Positions 6,723-8,028 of a stretch of 8,028 nucleotides of DNA are shown here, piece by piece. Position 1 is the stretch's first letter; every line of letters starts with the position of its first letter. The position numbers and the translations under genes are program-made. The notes under the pieces were generated by a model. That model did not search any database and was not told where the DNA came from. It saw nothing but the letters and a program-made list of their open reading frames with translations. The DNA is taken from positions 1 through 8,028 of the forward strand of contig CAMFCK010000028.1 of NCBI GenBank assembly GCA_945948775.1, in the 5' to 3' direction. Origin of the DNA: an uncultured Clostridia bacterium (lineage in GTDB: Bacteria; Bacillota; Clostridia; UBA1381).

Positions 6723-8028
6723 CATTCTCCTCCTGTAATACTAAGTATTCTACAGATAATCGTTGAGGTCTGCGCCCTTGTGCAATAATCCTGCGGTCTG
6801 AAAGATCCGTCTTCAAATCCGTTTATTATATTATACGCACTAAGATAACCCACAGCATCTGTCGCATAGCTGTCTATATCGTTATTATCCGTAAAATCCG
6901 GTGCCGAAGTGCTCTCGCCTTCATTATGCATTATTCTGTATACTATGGCGCACATATCCTGACGTTTTATGGGTGTGCCTACTCCGAAAATTCCGTCATC
7001 AATTCCGGTTATGATACCTCTTTCCGATAAAGCTTTAACATAAGGCGCATACCATGCGTTTTCCTGTACATCACTGTACGCAGATACACCCTCCGAGCCA
7101 TCATAGCCAAAGGCAGTACAAATAATTTTCACAAACTGTTCGCGCGTTATGAAGTCCTCAGGCTTAAACTCGTTTTCAGAAACTCCTGCTATTATATTCC
7201 TCTGAAGAAGATGATAAATATCTGAATATGCCCAATGCGATTCTGCCACATCAATAAACTGCATATTATGTTCATCAGAAGATATAACCTTGGTATATTC
7301 CTGCTGCGAAGACGCCGGTGCCTTTATACCTGAAGCCGTGCCGCCCGAAGATATAACCTGCGGAACTTTATAACTGTCAATTTTTGACTCCAGTTCATTT
7401 AGCGTGTATAAATTTCTTGCAAGCACTGAATTATATTTTTCCTTATCATTCGACCCAAGATACTTTGATATATTTATCCCGGCAAGCTTGGCATTTGACT
7501 CAGTCAATATCTCAGATATGTACCCTGTGCCGCCTACAGACGGATATGCTATTGCATTAACCACCGTACTTTTTGCAAAAGCCGTTTTAAATTCATCAAA
7601 AGATTTAAAGCCGCCATTTTTTATTGCTTTTTGTATGTTATTTTTACCCTGTGCATTTGTATACTGTTCAAACACCTTATACAGCGTAACATAAGCGGCG
7701 TCAATGTCTGATGGTAAAAGCTCGTCCTCATATACAAAGCTGCCGTCGGTAGCTGCCAGACTTAAATTTTGCGGATTGACTGTATAAAGCGACAGTGCAA
7801 CCGAGCGTTTCACAAGCTTTGAGAGTTCTTCCTCGTTGTTTATGTTCTCCGGCAAATCGTTATTCATAATTTGTGCAGCAGCTTCAGCAGAAAATGACTC
7901 CGCGCCGATAAAGTCGGCATTTAATACCTTCGCATAGTCGGCAATTTTATAAGAAAGCTCCTCCTTGGTCATTTCCGGCAGCTTTTCTTTTGCGTATTCA
8001 AAGAAATTCGGAGTGTTGACTGTAATTT
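6722..8028 (-). CDS. C-terminal part of an SLH-domain surface protein, 5' end outside the window
   Basis: The frame is open to the right edge, giving 434 visible residues. The first in-frame ATG (7972) has no ribosome binding site (GCCGGAA precedes it) and no signal peptide. Upstream codons read through as protein-like sequence (NTPNFFEYAKEKLPE), so 7972 is an internal Met and the gene is truncated by the window. Numbering from that Met, residues 1-200 are mostly helical with loosely repeated units, and about 203-237 is a Ser/Gly/Ala linker with VISS twice. Three SLH repeats end the protein: 239-289 (FIDV...HWAY, TREQ at 276-279), 298-349 (YSDV...AWYAPYV, KRQD at 336-339) and 358-411 (FTDN, TRAQ at 398-401). 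The protein stops five residues later. The SLH triplet is close to consensus and should bind the secondary cell-wall polymer. The helical region resembles the spacer regions common in clostridial SLH proteins, and no enzyme domain is visible. Any catalytic or binding domain would lie upstream of the window. Its TGA overlaps the next gene's start. Confidence 0.9.
   Translation of the reverse strand, partial: ITVNTPNFFEYAKEKLPEMTKEELSYKIADYAKVLNADFIGAESFSAEAAAQIMNNDLPENINNEEELSKLVKRSVALSLYTVNPQNLSLAATDGSFVYEDELLPSDIDAAYVTLYKVFEQYTNAQGKNNIQKAIKNGGFKSFDEFKTAFAKSTVVNAIAYPSVGGTGYISEILTESNAKLAGINISKYLGSNDKEKYNSVLARNLYTLNELESKIDSYKVPQVISSGGTASGIKAPASSQQEYTKVISSDEHNMQFIDVAESHWAYSDIYHLLQRNIIAGVSENEFKPEDFITREQFVKIICTAFGYDGSEGVSAYSDVQENAWYAPYVKALSERGIITGIDDGIFGVGTPIKRQDMCAIVYRIMHNEGESTSAPDFTDNNDIDSYATDAVGYLSAYNIINGFEDGSFRPQDYCTRAQTSTIICRILSITGGE
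6729..6734 (-). promoter_or_regulatory. Ribosome binding site inside the end of the upstream SLH gene
   Basis: Reads AGGAGG on the minus strand and lies within the last codons (GGE-stop) of the upstream gene. Spacing is 6 bases to ATG 6722 but 3 to ATG 6725, which decides the start. Because it is embedded in translated sequence, it is suited to translational coupling, where ribosomes ending at the TGA re-initiate at once. Confidence 0.85.

Larger units (their letters stand above)
1..8028 (-). other. Probable operon of exported cell-surface proteins
   Basis: Four consecutive minus-strand genes are separated by a 1-base overlap, 28 bases and 49 bases. None of the gaps holds a recognisable terminator or is long enough for a convincing separate promoter. 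Three of the four begin with, or are expected to begin with, signal peptides, and two carry SLH repeats. The promoter must lie to the right of position 8028 and the terminator to the left of position 1. Co-transcription is inferred from spacing only. Confidence 0.7.

Noticed and set aside
6722..7972. Taking ATG at 7972 as the true start of a 416-residue protein.
   Set aside because: No ribosome binding site or signal peptide is present, and the frame stays open with protein-like sequence to the window edge, so the gene is truncated rather than complete.

Overview
The window is almost entirely coding, all on the minus strand. It holds two complete genes for large secreted proteins and two genes cut by the window edges. 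Transcription runs from high to low coordinates: a C-terminal SLH (S-layer homology) protein whose 5' end lies beyond position 8028, an N-terminal SLH protein of 940 residues, a 1256-residue secreted right-handed beta-helix protein, and the first 17 codons of another apparently exported protein at the left edge. No stretch of 300 bases lacks a gene. The largest gap is 49 bases. I see no tRNA, rRNA, CRISPR array, mobile element or terminator hairpin.

The organism is most likely an anaerobic, low-to-mid GC Gram-positive of the class Clostridia, for example a gut or rumen lineage. This rests on strong AGGAGG ribosome binding sites, AT-leaning composition by eye, SLH wall-anchoring domains, a copper-amine-oxidase-N-like stalk domain, and the style of the extracellular modules. 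Genus cannot be read from the sequence.

Layout: 8028 to 6722 is the partial protein with a helical N-terminal region and three C-terminal SLH repeats. Its TGA overlaps the start of the next gene. 6722 to 3900 is the 940-residue protein with a signal peptide, three diverged SLH repeats and about 740 residues of beta-rich sequence without an assigned function. 3871 to 101 is the beta-helix protein, whose N-terminal two thirds resembles carbohydrate-active beta-helix enzymes of the GH141-like group. It is followed by an FN3-like module, a short helical module, a jelly-roll (LamG/concanavalin-like) domain and a stalk-like domain. 51 to 1 opens the next gene.

The gaps of 28 and 49 bases, the 1-base overlap and the shared direction suggest one operon for cell-surface proteins. 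A plausible reading is that two SLH proteins sit on the wall and a secreted glycan-binding or glycan-cleaving protein works beside them. No transporter, regulator or other enzyme is visible here, so the glycan role rests on the beta-helix protein alone and is inference.
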